Below, one piece after another: positions 1-7,140 of a stretch of 7,511 nucleotides of DNA. Each line of letters starts with the position of its first letter. The first letter of the stretch is position 1. Source of the stretch: Planctomycetota bacterium (GTDB taxonomy: Bacteria > Planctomycetota > Phycisphaerae > WQYP01); contig JAKBAC010000157.1 in NCBI GenBank assembly GCA_021809365.1, positions 1 to 7,511 on the forward strand, written 5' to 3'. The translations under genes and the position numbers were made by a program. Under the pieces are notes generated by a model, which saw only the letters and a list, made by a program, of their open reading frames with translations, ran no database searches and had not been told where the DNA came from.

Positions 1-839
1 TGACATTACCTCCCCCTGATCAGATCTGGAAACTTTATTTTATCGAGGCCTTCCTTCTGGGCTGTTTTATGATCTCCGCTACGGGTGCCACCATCTTGAT
101 GGAGTCTCCAAAATCCATCGTTTCCCATCTGGTGGTCTCACCTCTCCTGCGCCGCGTGGTCATCGGCTCTGCCATGGGATTAACCGCGGTGCTGTTGATT
201 TACTGCCCCTGGGGTAAGCGTTCCGGTGCGCACATGAATCCGGCATTTACCTTGAGTTTTCTGCGGCTTGGAAAAATAAAACCGCGCGATGCATTGGGGT
301 ATATGGCCGGACAATTCGTGGGCGGGGCGGCCGGCATGATGCTGGCAGGGTTTATGTTTGGGCCAATCGTGGCGACCCCTCCGGTGCATTTTATTGCGAC
401 AATTCCGGGTACAGACGGTGTCGCGGCCGCGTGGGCGGGCGAATGTGTTATTTCATTTATTCTGGTGGCCACGGTGCTGCTGGTGAATCAGTTTCCCGCG
501 CTGGTGACACGCACGGGCCTGTTCTGCGGTGCGTTGATCGCCTTATTTGTCATCTTTGAGGCACCACTCTCCGGGTTCAGTATGAATCCGGCACGCACGT
601 TCGGTTCGGCCATTGTGGGTAATATCTGGACGGCATGGTGGATCTATTTTACGGCACCGGTTGTGGGAATGCTGGGGGCGGTTGAAGTACATCGCGTGCT
701 TACGGATGATCTTTCCCGACTGTGCCTGCGACTGAACCACAGCATCAAACACACGACCTTGCATCCTTGTGACTGCCGCAATCCAACTTCCCCAGACACT
801 TCGACCAGCCCGGATTTTAACAGAAAGGTAACAACATGA
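1..839 (+). CDS. Aquaporin / MIP-family channel (5' edge at window boundary)
   Basis: Inner-membrane channel of the major intrinsic protein family, passing water or small neutral solutes. Both signature loops are visible: the first NPA in HMNPAF (codon for N at 237-239) and the second in MNPARTFGSA (N at 585-587), the latter with the conserved pore arginine. Several hydrophobic stretches fit the six-helix fold. The frame is open to the left edge and begins TLPPPDQIWKLYFIEAF, the expected lead-in to helix 1. Bases 1-2 are TG, so the codon straddling the edge could be the ATG/GTG start, giving about 279 residues, a normal family length. The first ATG inside the window (69) would cut helix 1 and is rejected. 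The tail is hydrophilic with a CDC cluster. The second loop resembles aquaporins (NPART-F-G) rather than glycerol facilitators (NPARD), but other selectivity-filter positions are unusual. The stop overlaps the next gene's ATG (ATGA). Confidence 0.92.
   Translation, partial: TLPPPDQIWKLYFIEAFLLGCFMISATGATILMESPKSIVSHLVVSPLLRRVVIGSAMGLTAVLLIYCPWGKRSGAHMNPAFTLSFLRLGKIKPRDALGYMAGQFVGGAAGMMLAGFMFGPIVATPPVHFIATIPGTDGVAAAWAGECVISFILVATVLLVNQFPALVTRTGLFCGALIALFVIFEAPLSGFSMNPARTFGSAIVGNIWTAWWIYFTAPVVGMLGAVEVHRVLTDDLSRLCLRLNHSIKHTTLHPCDCRNPTSPDTSTSPDFNRKVTT
824..828 (+). promoter_or_regulatory. Ribosome binding site for the GMC oxidoreductase
   Basis: AAAGG lies 7 bases before the ATG at 836, inside the last codons of the aquaporin gene. 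It supports the 836 start and, with the ATGA stop/start overlap at 836-839, suggests translational coupling. Confidence 0.6.
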
Positions 840-2383
840 ACGCACAAAACGACTATGACATCATCATCATCGGCACCGGTGCCGGCGGCGGCACGCTGGC
901 GCATCGCCTGGCTGCTACGGGAAAGCGCATTCTGCTGCTGGAGCGCGGCGGATGGTTGCCGCGGCAGAAAGAAAACTGGGATCCCACAGCGGTATTCGTG
1001 AATAATCATTACGTCTCCAAGGATACCTGGTACGACAAAGAAGGTAAGCCGTTCCAGCCCGGATCGCATTATTATGTCGGCGGGGCCACGAAAATGTTCG
1101 GTGCTGCACTATTCCGTTTGCGTAAGGAAGACTTTGGAGGGCTGGTGCATCATGGTGGAATATCCCCGGCATGGCCCATCAGTTATGAGGATCTGGAGCC
1201 GTATTATTTGCAGGCTGAGCAGCTCTATCAGGTGCATGGCCTGCGCGGGGAAGATCCCACGGAAGGGCCATCATCCGGCCCTTATTCGTTTCCGCCGATA
1301 CAGCATGAACCGGTGATTGAGCAAATTTCCCAGGCGTGGAGCCGGGAGGGGTATCACCCGTTTCATGCGCCCACGGGAGTAATGCTCAATGAAGCACAGC
1401 GGCACCTCGGGCGGTGCATCCGATGTGATACGTGCGATGGATTTCCGTGTCTGGTGCGGGCCAAATCAGATGCGGAAATTATCTGCATTCGCCCCGCGCT
1501 GGAATATCCCAACGTCACGCTGCTGACGCAGGCCCACGTTTATAAGCTTGAAACCAGCGCCAGCGGGCGCGAAGTTTCCCGCGTACTGGTGGAACATCAT
1601 GGCGAAAAACTGGCGTTTTCGGCCGGCCTTGTCGTGCTTTCGGCTGGAGCCTCCAACTCCGCCCGTGTGTTGCTGCTTTCCGCCAATGACAAACATCCCC
1701 GCGGCCTGGCGAATGGATCGGACCAGGTCGGACGTAATTTTATGTTCCATAATTCCGATGCTGTTGTGGCCCTGTCCCGCCACCCCAATGAAACGGTGTT
1801 CCAGAAAACGCTTTCGCTTAATGATTTTTATTTCAAAGCGGATGATTTTGATTTCCCTCTGGGCAATATTCAGATGATCGGCAAATCCCAGGGACCCATG
1901 TTCCGGGCGGATGCCGGAAAGTATGCCCCGGGATTTCTCCTCAATGAAATGGCGCATCATGCGGTGGACTTCTGGCTGACCACGGAAGATCTGCCCATGC
2001 CCGATAATCGCGTCACTCTTAACAGCCAGGGCGAAATTCAGTTGAACTATACATTCAATAATCAGGAAGCAACGCACCGCTTGCGCGCCAAGTTGGAAAT
2101 GCTTCTAAGCCACGCCAATATACACCCGCATTTAATTCCCAATCATTTATATATGAGTAAAAGCATTCCCATTGCGGGCGTGGGGCATCAATCCGGCACC
2201 GTTCGTTTCGGTACTGATCCGGCTACCAGCGTTCTGGATATTCATTGCAAAGCCCATGAAGTGGATAACCTGTATGTCGTTGATACCAGCTTTTTCCCAA
2301 GTATTGGAGCTGTCAACCCCTCCCTGACGGCCATGGCCAATGCCCTTCGCGTCGGTGATCATCTTATTGAACGTATGAAGTAG
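836..2383 (+). CDS. GMC-family FAD-dependent oxidoreductase, pyranose-oxidase-like
   Basis: A 515-residue flavoprotein of the glucose-methanol-choline family; these enzymes oxidise alcohol groups of sugars, polyols or other alcohols using FAD. The N-terminus has the dinucleotide-binding motif IIGTGAGGG (G13-x-G15-x-x-G18) with the ribose-binding acidic residue E36 in LLLERGG. A second FAD-contact segment, VGGATKMFGAALFR, lies at about 81-94. The C-terminal catalytic domain has HQSGTVRFG (H451) and VNPSLTAM (N494), matching the His/Asn pair of pyranose 2-oxidase-type enzymes. The pyranose oxidase histidine that binds FAD covalently is K86 here, so FAD is probably non-covalent. A four-cysteine motif, CIRCDTCDGFPC (C194, C197, C200, C205), could hold a metal or Fe-S cluster. 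I see no signal peptide, so it is likely cytoplasmic. No cytochrome or small dehydrogenase subunit lies next to it, so the electron acceptor is unknown. The substrate cannot be inferred. Confidence 0.95.
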   Translation: MNAQNDYDIIIIGTGAGGGTLAHRLAATGKRILLLERGGWLPRQKENWDPTAVFVNNHYVSKDTWYDKEGKPFQPGSHYYVGGATKMFGAALFRLRKEDFGGLVHHGGISPAWPISYEDLEPYYLQAEQLYQVHGLRGEDPTEGPSSGPYSFPPIQHEPVIEQISQAWSREGYHPFHAPTGVMLNEAQRHLGRCIRCDTCDGFPCLVRAKSDAEIICIRPALEYPNVTLLTQAHVYKLETSASGREVSRVLVEHHGEKLAFSAGLVVLSAGASNSARVLLLSANDKHPRGLANGSDQVGRNFMFHNSDAVVALSRHPNETVFQKTLSLNDFYFKADDFDFPLGNIQMIGKSQGPMFRADAGKYAPGFLLNEMAHHAVDFWLTTEDLPMPDNRVTLNSQGEIQLNYTFNNQEATHRLRAKLEMLLSHANIHPHLIPNHLYMSKSIPIAGVGHQSGTVRFGTDPATSVLDIHCKAHEVDNLYVVDTSFFPSIGAVNPSLTAMANALRVGDHLIERMK

Positions 2384-2545
2384 GGCCAAGGCAAAAAAGC
2401 TGTGCGGCGCTTGCGGATGCCTGCGCGTTCAAAAAAAATAATTATTTTTTTGAACCGGTCGGTAGAACCTCACGTATGGTTGATTGTCACGGTGAAGTTT
2501 CCCACGGCTTCCCGTGGCAAAGTTCCTTCCTTCTCCCCCACGAAC
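2384..2545 (+). other. Structured 3' untranslated stretch after the GMC gene
   Basis: About 160 non-coding bases separate the GMC stop from the terminator. They hold an AT-rich inverted repeat (2427-2455) and a 6-bp GC hairpin with a 4-base loop (CCACGG at 2502-2507, CCGTGG at 2512-2517). Short ORFs across it show no recognisable protein. It could be an ordinary long 3' UTR or contain a small RNA; no promoter for the latter was convincing. Confidence 0.4.
2427..2455. repeat. AT-rich inverted repeat between convergent operons
   Basis: GTTC plus eight A, a central TAATTA, then seven T plus GAAC forms a near-perfect palindrome with one extra A in the left arm. Being symmetric, it could weakly stop or stabilise transcripts from either direction. 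It is AT-rich apart from the GTTC/GAAC ends, so its strength as a terminator is doubtful. Confidence 0.55.
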
Positions 2546-2584
2546 GCCGGTGGTTGTCTCCCACGCAACCACCGGCTTTTTTTT
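2546..2584 (+). terminator. Rho-independent terminator of the aquaporin-GMC operon
   Basis: GCCGGTGGTTG (2546-2556) pairs with CAACCACCGGC (2566-2576): an 11-bp perfect stem with a 9-base loop, followed directly by eight T (2577-2584). The T-run is on the + strand only, so it ends the rightward transcript. The last T residues overlap the stop codon of the convergent hydrolase gene at 2583-2585. Confidence 0.93.
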
Positions 2585-3452
2585 ATGTATGTACGCCACC
2601 CGTTGAAGATTTGTACAGAATGACAGGTTTGCCGTGCTGAAAAACAAGTGATCGCTGCCTGGGGTATTTCACCTTTAAATAGTCGATGAAATGCCGGGGG
2701 TCGGCGGCATTGAATTCGAACATGTCATAGTGGATCGGCGCGACGATGCCGGGCTTGAGGTGGCCCGCCAGATCGGCGGCTTCCTGAAATGTCATATTTC
2801 CCAGGCAACCGCTTTTGAGCCGCCGTGCATCGCGCCCGTTAATTGGAAGCAGCATCACATCCGGTTTGTAGCGTCGGATTTTCTCCTGAATGCCCTCATA
2901 AAGGCACGTGTCCCCAGCGTGATAAATCGTCCATCCATCGGCCTGGATAACATACCCCAGCCAGGGATGCAGACCGGTTTTGCGGTCACGATCCAGAAAT
3001 TCATGCGCCGCCGGTATTGCGGAAATAGTCACCGGCCCGATTTGCACGGTCTGGTGTTCATCCAACCCCAGCAAGCGCGACTCCGATAAGCGCATGTCCC
3101 GGAGCAATTGCGGCCGCAGGAATTGCGGAATGATAAAATACGCATCCGGCGATGCGGCCGCCAGCTTCGGCCATGCGGCACGGTCAATATGATCAATATG
3201 ATCATGGGTGCCGCAGATAATATCGGCGTGTGTCACACATTCCGGCTTGATAAAACCCGGCACCCGTCGCCCGCGCAGAGCGGAAAAAAACACATCCAGA
3301 TAAATAATTCGTCCGGCTACTTTAATGACAAAGCCCGATTGACCCATCCACCAGAAAGCCACCGTTCCAGCTGGCGGCTGGAGATCGCAAATATCCCGAA
3401 ACAACGCCGCCGATGTATTTGTGCTGCGCTTGGCCGCGGTGATCTTCCCCAT
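2583..3452 (-). CDS. UlaG-like MBL-fold metal-dependent hydrolase
   Basis: A 289-residue hydrolase of the metallo-beta-lactamase fold, in the UlaG/YtkL-like group (UlaG itself is L-ascorbate-6-phosphate lactonase). The metal site is complete: THDHIDHID gives H83, H85, D87 and H88; AAHEF gives H150; HAGDT gives D181; and IHYDMF gives H241. The opening WWMGQSGFVIKVAGRIIYLDV (about 34-54) is the usual first sheet of this group, and IHYDMFEFNAADP resembles the UlaG C-terminal segment. There is no signal peptide, so it is likely cytoplasmic. Its substrate is unknown: this family covers phosphorylated lactones, other esters and nucleotides, and no ascorbate or pentose genes lie nearby. The ATG lies 5 bases after the stop of the EF-G-like gene, with its ribosome binding site inside that gene, so it is probably the last gene of a three-gene operon. 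Confidence 0.92.
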   Translation of the reverse strand: MGKITAAKRSTNTSAALFRDICDLQPPAGTVAFWWMGQSGFVIKVAGRIIYLDVFFSALRGRRVPGFIKPECVTHADIICGTHDHIDHIDRAAWPKLAAASPDAYFIIPQFLRPQLLRDMRLSESRLLGLDEHQTVQIGPVTISAIPAAHEFLDRDRKTGLHPWLGYVIQADGWTIYHAGDTCLYEGIQEKIRRYKPDVMLLPINGRDARRLKSGCLGNMTFQEAADLAGHLKPGIVAPIHYDMFEFNAADPRHFIDYLKVKYPRQRSLVFQHGKPVILYKSSTGGVHT

Positions 3453-3457
3453 AAACG

Positions 3458-5524
3458 CTATTCCTCCACCGGGGCCTGGTACTGGGCGGAAATTTTCGCC
3501 TGAATCATCGGCGGTACAGTTTCATAATGGGAAAACTCCATGGAGAAGCTGCCTTGGCCGCTGGTGGCGCTGCGCAATTGGTTGTCATACTGCCCCAACT
3601 CTGAAAGCGGGGCGGTGGCATGAATCGCCGCCATTCCACCAGGCAGCAAATCCGTAGCATTCACGCGCCCGCGCCGCCCATTGAGATCACCGGTGGCACT
3701 GCCAAGGTGCGATTCGGGAATCACCACTTCCAATGTCACCATCGGTTCCAGAAGCGCGGGCCGGGCTTTTTGTAACGCGGCGAGGAACGCATATTTTCCG
3801 GCAATACGAAACGCAATATCCTTGGAATCAACCGCATGGGTTTTACCATCATAAATGATCACCCGCACATCCTGTACCGGATACCCGCCGATCGGCCCAT
3901 GCTCCAGGGCATCGCGAATCCCTTTTTCCGCTGACACAATAAATGGCCCGGAAATCGCTCCGCCCGTTACTTCGTTGACGAATTCAAATCCCCGGCCATG
4001 CTCCAGCGGCTCAACTCTCAAATACACCTCACCAAACTGCCCCGCTCCGCCGGACTGTTTTCTGTGCCGGTAATGCCCTTCCGCGCGGGTTGTGATACTT
4101 TCCCGGTACGCGATGCGCGGCGGGGCGGCGGTCACATCCAGATTGAAACGATTTTTCATTTTTTCCAGCATCACCCGCAAATGCAGATCGCCCAGGCCGT
4201 GAATAATCAGTTCATGCGTTTGCGGATCATGGGACGTGCGAAAGGTTGGGTCTTCCTCGGTGAGTTTGGAAAGTGCTGAAGAAATTTTCGCTTCATCGCC
4301 GCGAGATTTTGGCGCAACCGCCATGGAAAACATCGGCGTCGGAAAGCGCGGCAAAATAGCGCGAAGGTTGTTTAGTGCGGCTGGCGCATGAACAATTTCA
4401 TTGACATGCAGATCGTCCAGCTTGGCCACAGCGACAATATCCCCGGCATACGCGATAGAAGATTCGCTGTGATCGCGTCCCTCAAGTTTTAATACATGTC
4501 CCGCCCGGTGCGTTTTTTTATCCTGGCCATAGACAAATGCGGTATTGGCATCGAGCTTGCCCTGCAAGAGCCGCATCATGCAGAGTTTTCCGACATACGG
4601 GTCCGTGGTCACTTTGAACACCTGCGCCAGCAGGGGCCCTGCGGGGTCGCTTTGAATTTCCAGCGTTTCCATCTGCGAAGGATTTTCCGCCTTGGGCCGT
4701 TGCAGCCGCTTCATGCGGCCGGATACCGGCGACGGAGCTTCTTCCACGAGAATATGCAGCAGATCATCAATTCCCACCTCCTGCCTGGCGGAGGCAAACA
4801 GAATCGGAATCACATGCCCGGCATTCATTGCCTTGATAAAGCAGCTTCGCAGTTCCGCAGGGTCAACTTTTTTACCCGCCAGATATTCTTCCAGTCGGGT
4901 GTCGTCCATTTCCACTACCGCTTCGACCATTTCCGCGTGAATGGAAGCAGCATTGCCAAAATCCGTGCTTCCGGCGTCATGGTCAAAGCAGTCCACCACA
5001 TCTTTTCCGCCGGCGGTGGGCAGGTTAATACAATGTAACGGCGTTCCAAAAGTGGTTTTCAGCTGCGCAACCAGGCCTGGCAAATCAGTGGCCAAGTCCA
5101 GTTTGTTCACGACAATCATCCGCGCCAGGCCCATTTCTCCCGCCGCATGAAAAAGCCGCCGCGTGTTGTATTCCACACCGCGCACAGCGTCCACGACGAC
5201 CACCGCCGTTTCCACTGCCGGCATGGCCGCCAGAGCGTGCCCGATAAAGTCCGGGTATCCCGGTGTATCAATCAGATTTATTTCCCGCTTTTCAAAATTG
5301 GCGAACATCACGGTGGAATTGGTCGAATGTTTGTGTCGCCGGGCCTCGGGTTCAAAATCAGAAACGGTGTTGGCTTCCTCAATACTGCCCATGCGCGTAA
5401 TGACGCCGCACCGGTGCGCAATGGCCTCCGCCAGTGTCGTTTTCCCCGCGCCGCTGTGGCCGATTAACACAATATTCCGAATGTCCGCCGGCCGATACTC
5501 TGTGATCCCCGCTGTGATACCCAT
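3458..5524 (-). CDS. EF-G-like translational GTPase (EF-G2 type)
   Basis: A 688-residue GTPase with the full five-domain layout of elongation factor G. The G domain has the P-loop GHSGAGKTT (G22-T30), DTPG (86-89), NKLD (140-143) and FASAR (about 243-247). Domains II and III span roughly 285-465. Domain IV has KQSGGAGQFGEV (489-500) and DGKTHAVDS (559-567), keeping the tip histidine (H563) linked to translocation in EF-G. Domain V ends with RSATSGQGSFSMEF. Two features mark it as a paralogue rather than the housekeeping enzyme: DTPGY replaces DTPGH, giving Tyr at the catalytic His position (Y90), and switch I reads EARRHKHSTNST instead of the ERGITI type. Both are typical of the EF-G2/EF-G-like family. 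No ribosomal-protein or EF-Tu genes flank it, unlike classical fusA. It may assist translation under particular conditions; the role is not established. It lies 26 bases after the glycosyltransferase. Confidence 0.95.
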   Translation of the reverse strand: MGITAGITEYRPADIRNIVLIGHSGAGKTTLAEAIAHRCGVITRMGSIEEANTVSDFEPEARRHKHSTNSTVMFANFEKREINLIDTPGYPDFIGHALAAMPAVETAVVVVDAVRGVEYNTRRLFHAAGEMGLARMIVVNKLDLATDLPGLVAQLKTTFGTPLHCINLPTAGGKDVVDCFDHDAGSTDFGNAASIHAEMVEAVVEMDDTRLEEYLAGKKVDPAELRSCFIKAMNAGHVIPILFASARQEVGIDDLLHILVEEAPSPVSGRMKRLQRPKAENPSQMETLEIQSDPAGPLLAQVFKVTTDPYVGKLCMMRLLQGKLDANTAFVYGQDKKTHRAGHVLKLEGRDHSESSIAYAGDIVAVAKLDDLHVNEIVHAPAALNNLRAILPRFPTPMFSMAVAPKSRGDEAKISSALSKLTEEDPTFRTSHDPQTHELIIHGLGDLHLRVMLEKMKNRFNLDVTAAPPRIAYRESITTRAEGHYRHRKQSGGAGQFGEVYLRVEPLEHGRGFEFVNEVTGGAISGPFIVSAEKGIRDALEHGPIGGYPVQDVRVIIYDGKTHAVDSKDIAFRIAGKYAFLAALQKARPALLEPMVTLEVVIPESHLGSATGDLNGRRGRVNATDLLPGGMAAIHATAPLSELGQYDNQLRSATSGQGSFSMEFSHYETVPPMIQAKISAQYQAPVEE
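3463..3467 (-). promoter_or_regulatory. Ribosome binding site for the MBL-fold hydrolase
   Basis: On the minus strand GGAGG precedes the ATG at 3452 by 10 bases and sits within the last codons of the upstream EF-G-like gene. This supports the chosen start and co-transcription. Confidence 0.7.
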
Positions 5525-5530
5525 GTTCCG

Positions 5531-5536
5531 CTCCTC
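5531..5536 (-). promoter_or_regulatory. Ribosome binding site for the EF-G-like gene
   Basis: On the minus strand GAGGAG lies 6 bases before the ATG at 5524, in the 26-base gap after the glycosyltransferase stop. It fixes the start; there is little room for a separate promoter. Confidence 0.8.
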
Positions 5537-5550
5537 ATGTAAAAGCTTAA

Positions 5551-6735
5551 TTATGGATGATCCCGTGGCGCCAGCAAGTCAAGGGGTATGTCGGTGTGCA
5601 ACGCCACGGATTCGTACAGGCGTTCCAGCTTCTCGGCGGTGACTTCCCAGGTAAAATCAGACTGCACCAGTTTTTTGGCGTTTTCCCCCATGGAACTTAG
5701 AATTTCATGATTCCCCAGAAGTTCAGCAACCGACGTTACAAACGCCGCCATATCGCCATGTTCAATAATCACACCCGACTGGTGGGCTTCAGCTTCATCA
5801 AATTGGCATTCGCGCGTGAGCACCACAGGCAGGCCCGCAGCCATGGCCTCAATAATCGCCGATGATGACGTTGCCTGATGCGCAGGAAGAATAAAGACAT
5901 CAGAATCCACCAGCGTACGCCATTTCGTCAAGCCCGTCAGCTCACCCGTCCACACCACATGTCCCGTTAAATTATGTTTCCTGATCAAAGCATTCAGAAT
6001 ATCGATGTAAGATTTTTCCCCGGTTCCCGCGATCACCAGAATCACATCCGGTTGCTGCCGCAGAATTACCGGCCAGTGCGGCAACAGGCGTTCGAGGCCG
6101 CTTTTTGGTTCAATATTTCCCAGAAATAAAGCCAGGGGGCGATCCGGCTTGCCCAGTTTGGCTTGAATTTCATTGCGCCAGGAACCGCGCGCTGGAAGAT
6201 TTTCACAAACCGCCGCCGGAATACCGTTGCCGATAATCGTATTTTTAAGATTCGCCAGGGCCGATGAGTGTTTGATTTCGGAAATATTCAGGCACTGAAT
6301 GGCCGCAGCATGGTGCAGCAGCGCTGAATCCTTGAGCATCCAGTTAATCGACTGCATCAGGCCGCCAGCCTCGGCTCCCGCCTCAAGTTGTCCATGCGGT
6401 GCCAAGATGTACGGAATTCCAGCCTGCCGAGCGGCCGTTGCCGCATCGCTTCCCGGGCTGTGGCGCAGGCCATGAATATGAACAATATCAAAATGCCGGA
6501 CATTCTGTTGCAGGTAGGCGCGTAAATCCCTGCTGGGCATGCGTCCAGTGTTGCTATCGGCGGCGAACCCTCGCACCAGCACCCCCTGTGGCTGCAGGAC
6601 CGTGCCCTCGCGCTTCAAATAAACGATGCTCACGTCATGCTCACGCGCGGCAACAGCCTCAGCCATGCCGCAAACCGAAAGGGCCGGCACCCCACTGTCG
6701 ATACGCATATCGGTAAGCACATGAAGAATTTTCAT
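5551..6735 (-). CDS. GT4-type glycosyltransferase (GT-B fold), possibly degenerate active site
   Basis: A 394-residue protein with the two-domain GT-B layout. The N-terminal acceptor half starts MKILHVLTDMRIDSGVPALS and contains VHIHGLRHSPG (85-95) and APHGQLE (112-118). The C-terminal donor half contains LFLGNIEPKSGLERLL (203-218), VILVIAGTGE (231-240), VVWTGEL (260-266) and IIEAMAAGLPVV (294-305). Such enzymes build polysaccharide or lipopolysaccharide at the cytoplasmic face of the membrane. The usual donor-binding residues are altered: in the GR...KG segment R is N207 and K is S212, and the first Glu of the E-x7-E motif is A288, with only E296 kept. It may therefore be inactive or use an unusual donor. 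The start is placed at 6735 because upstream Met (6795) would add 20 unrelated residues before the conserved MKILHVL. The ribosome binding site is weak. Likely first visible gene of the three-gene operon. Confidence 0.92.
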   Translation of the reverse strand: MKILHVLTDMRIDSGVPALSVCGMAEAVAAREHDVSIVYLKREGTVLQPQGVLVRGFAADSNTGRMPSRDLRAYLQQNVRHFDIVHIHGLRHSPGSDAATAARQAGIPYILAPHGQLEAGAEAGGLMQSINWMLKDSALLHHAAAIQCLNISEIKHSSALANLKNTIIGNGIPAAVCENLPARGSWRNEIQAKLGKPDRPLALFLGNIEPKSGLERLLPHWPVILRQQPDVILVIAGTGEKSYIDILNALIRKHNLTGHVVWTGELTGLTKWRTLVDSDVFILPAHQATSSSAIIEAMAAGLPVVLTRECQFDEAEAHQSGVIIEHGDMAAFVTSVAELLGNHEILSSMGENAKKLVQSDFTWEVTAEKLERLYESVALHTDIPLDLLAPRDHP

Positions 6736-6998
6736 GCAAAATCGTCTCGCAGTCGCGGCATCCTGATGGGGTGGAAGCGAACAACATGATTCCACCAGAG
6801 CTGTGGCTTATACCATCTGCAACGCCGGTGAAACGATTCTACAGTCCCAAGCCAACCGAGGCCAGCGAAATTCGCAAACTTATATTCCTGGATGCAACAA
6901 TACTTCCTGCCCGAGCGCTGCCGCCTGCGCCCAACCTCGCCACACACCTCGATTTCTTGCGATGATACCAACCGCTGATTATTTTGGCTTCTTTGCAA
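6732..6998 (-). other. Possible remnant or 3' end of an upstream gene
   Basis: An 88-codon open frame whose stop overlaps the glycosyltransferase start as ATGA (6732-6735), the arrangement seen in coupled genes. The last 40 or so residues are aromatic and basic (GLGWLG, WYKPQLWWNH, HPIRMPRLRDDFA) and could be a real protein end, but I do not recognise a family. Upstream the frame is closed by a stop at 7005-7007, next to the repeat at 7000-7049, and no good ribosome binding site was seen. It could be a gene truncated by repeat insertion or decay, or a chance ORF. Confidence 0.22.
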
Positions 6999-6999
6999 A

Positions 7000-7049
7000 C
7001 GGATTTAACCGCGGATTGCCCGGATAACGCGGATACGGGCGGAAATCGG
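7000..7049. repeat. CGGAT-periodic dispersed-repeat-like element
   Basis: CGGAT occurs at 7000, 7012, 7021 and 7030, i.e. at spacings of 12, 9 and 9 bases, followed by CGGAAAT at 7040. The wording (TTAACCGCGGATT...CGGATAACGCGGAT) resembles the noncoding dispersed repeats of the AACC-CGGAT-CGGAT kind that I recall from intergenic DNA of several environmental bacterial groups. Only one copy is in this window, so the dispersed nature is inferred. Confidence 0.5.
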
Positions 7050-7140
7050 GCGGTCCGATTAGAGCAGAGACAGGAGAGAGTTGAAAATGGAGCATGACAC
7101 CGGTTGCAGTATTGATCAGTACCTGCAGTAAATACAACAG

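Noticed and set aside
2466..2481. A 16-base stretch resembling the 3' strand of group II intron domain V (CCTCACGTAYGGTT-like).
   Set aside because: The matching 5' strand with its AGC triad and GAAA loop is missing, there is no reverse transcriptase gene, and the flanks do not continue the intron pattern. Probably a chance likeness.
3185..3206. Tandem 9-base repeat (CAATATGAT twice) in the hydrolase gene.
   Set aside because: It simply encodes the repeated HIDHID of the metal-binding motif, so it is explained by the protein.
4496..5642. Several plus-strand ORFs of 70-180 codons opposite the EF-G-like gene.
   Set aside because: They are antisense shadows of a fully conserved gene and show no family motifs.
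6736..6795. A 20-residue N-terminal extension of the glycosyltransferase from an ATG at 6795.
   Set aside because: The extra residues are unlike a GT-B N-terminus, while MKILHVLTD at 6735 is the normal first strand.
6800..6910. TATAAG-like and TAGAAT-like -10 boxes on the minus strand upstream of the glycosyltransferase.
   Set aside because: No -35 element stands at 16-18 bases from either, so a promoter call is not supported.
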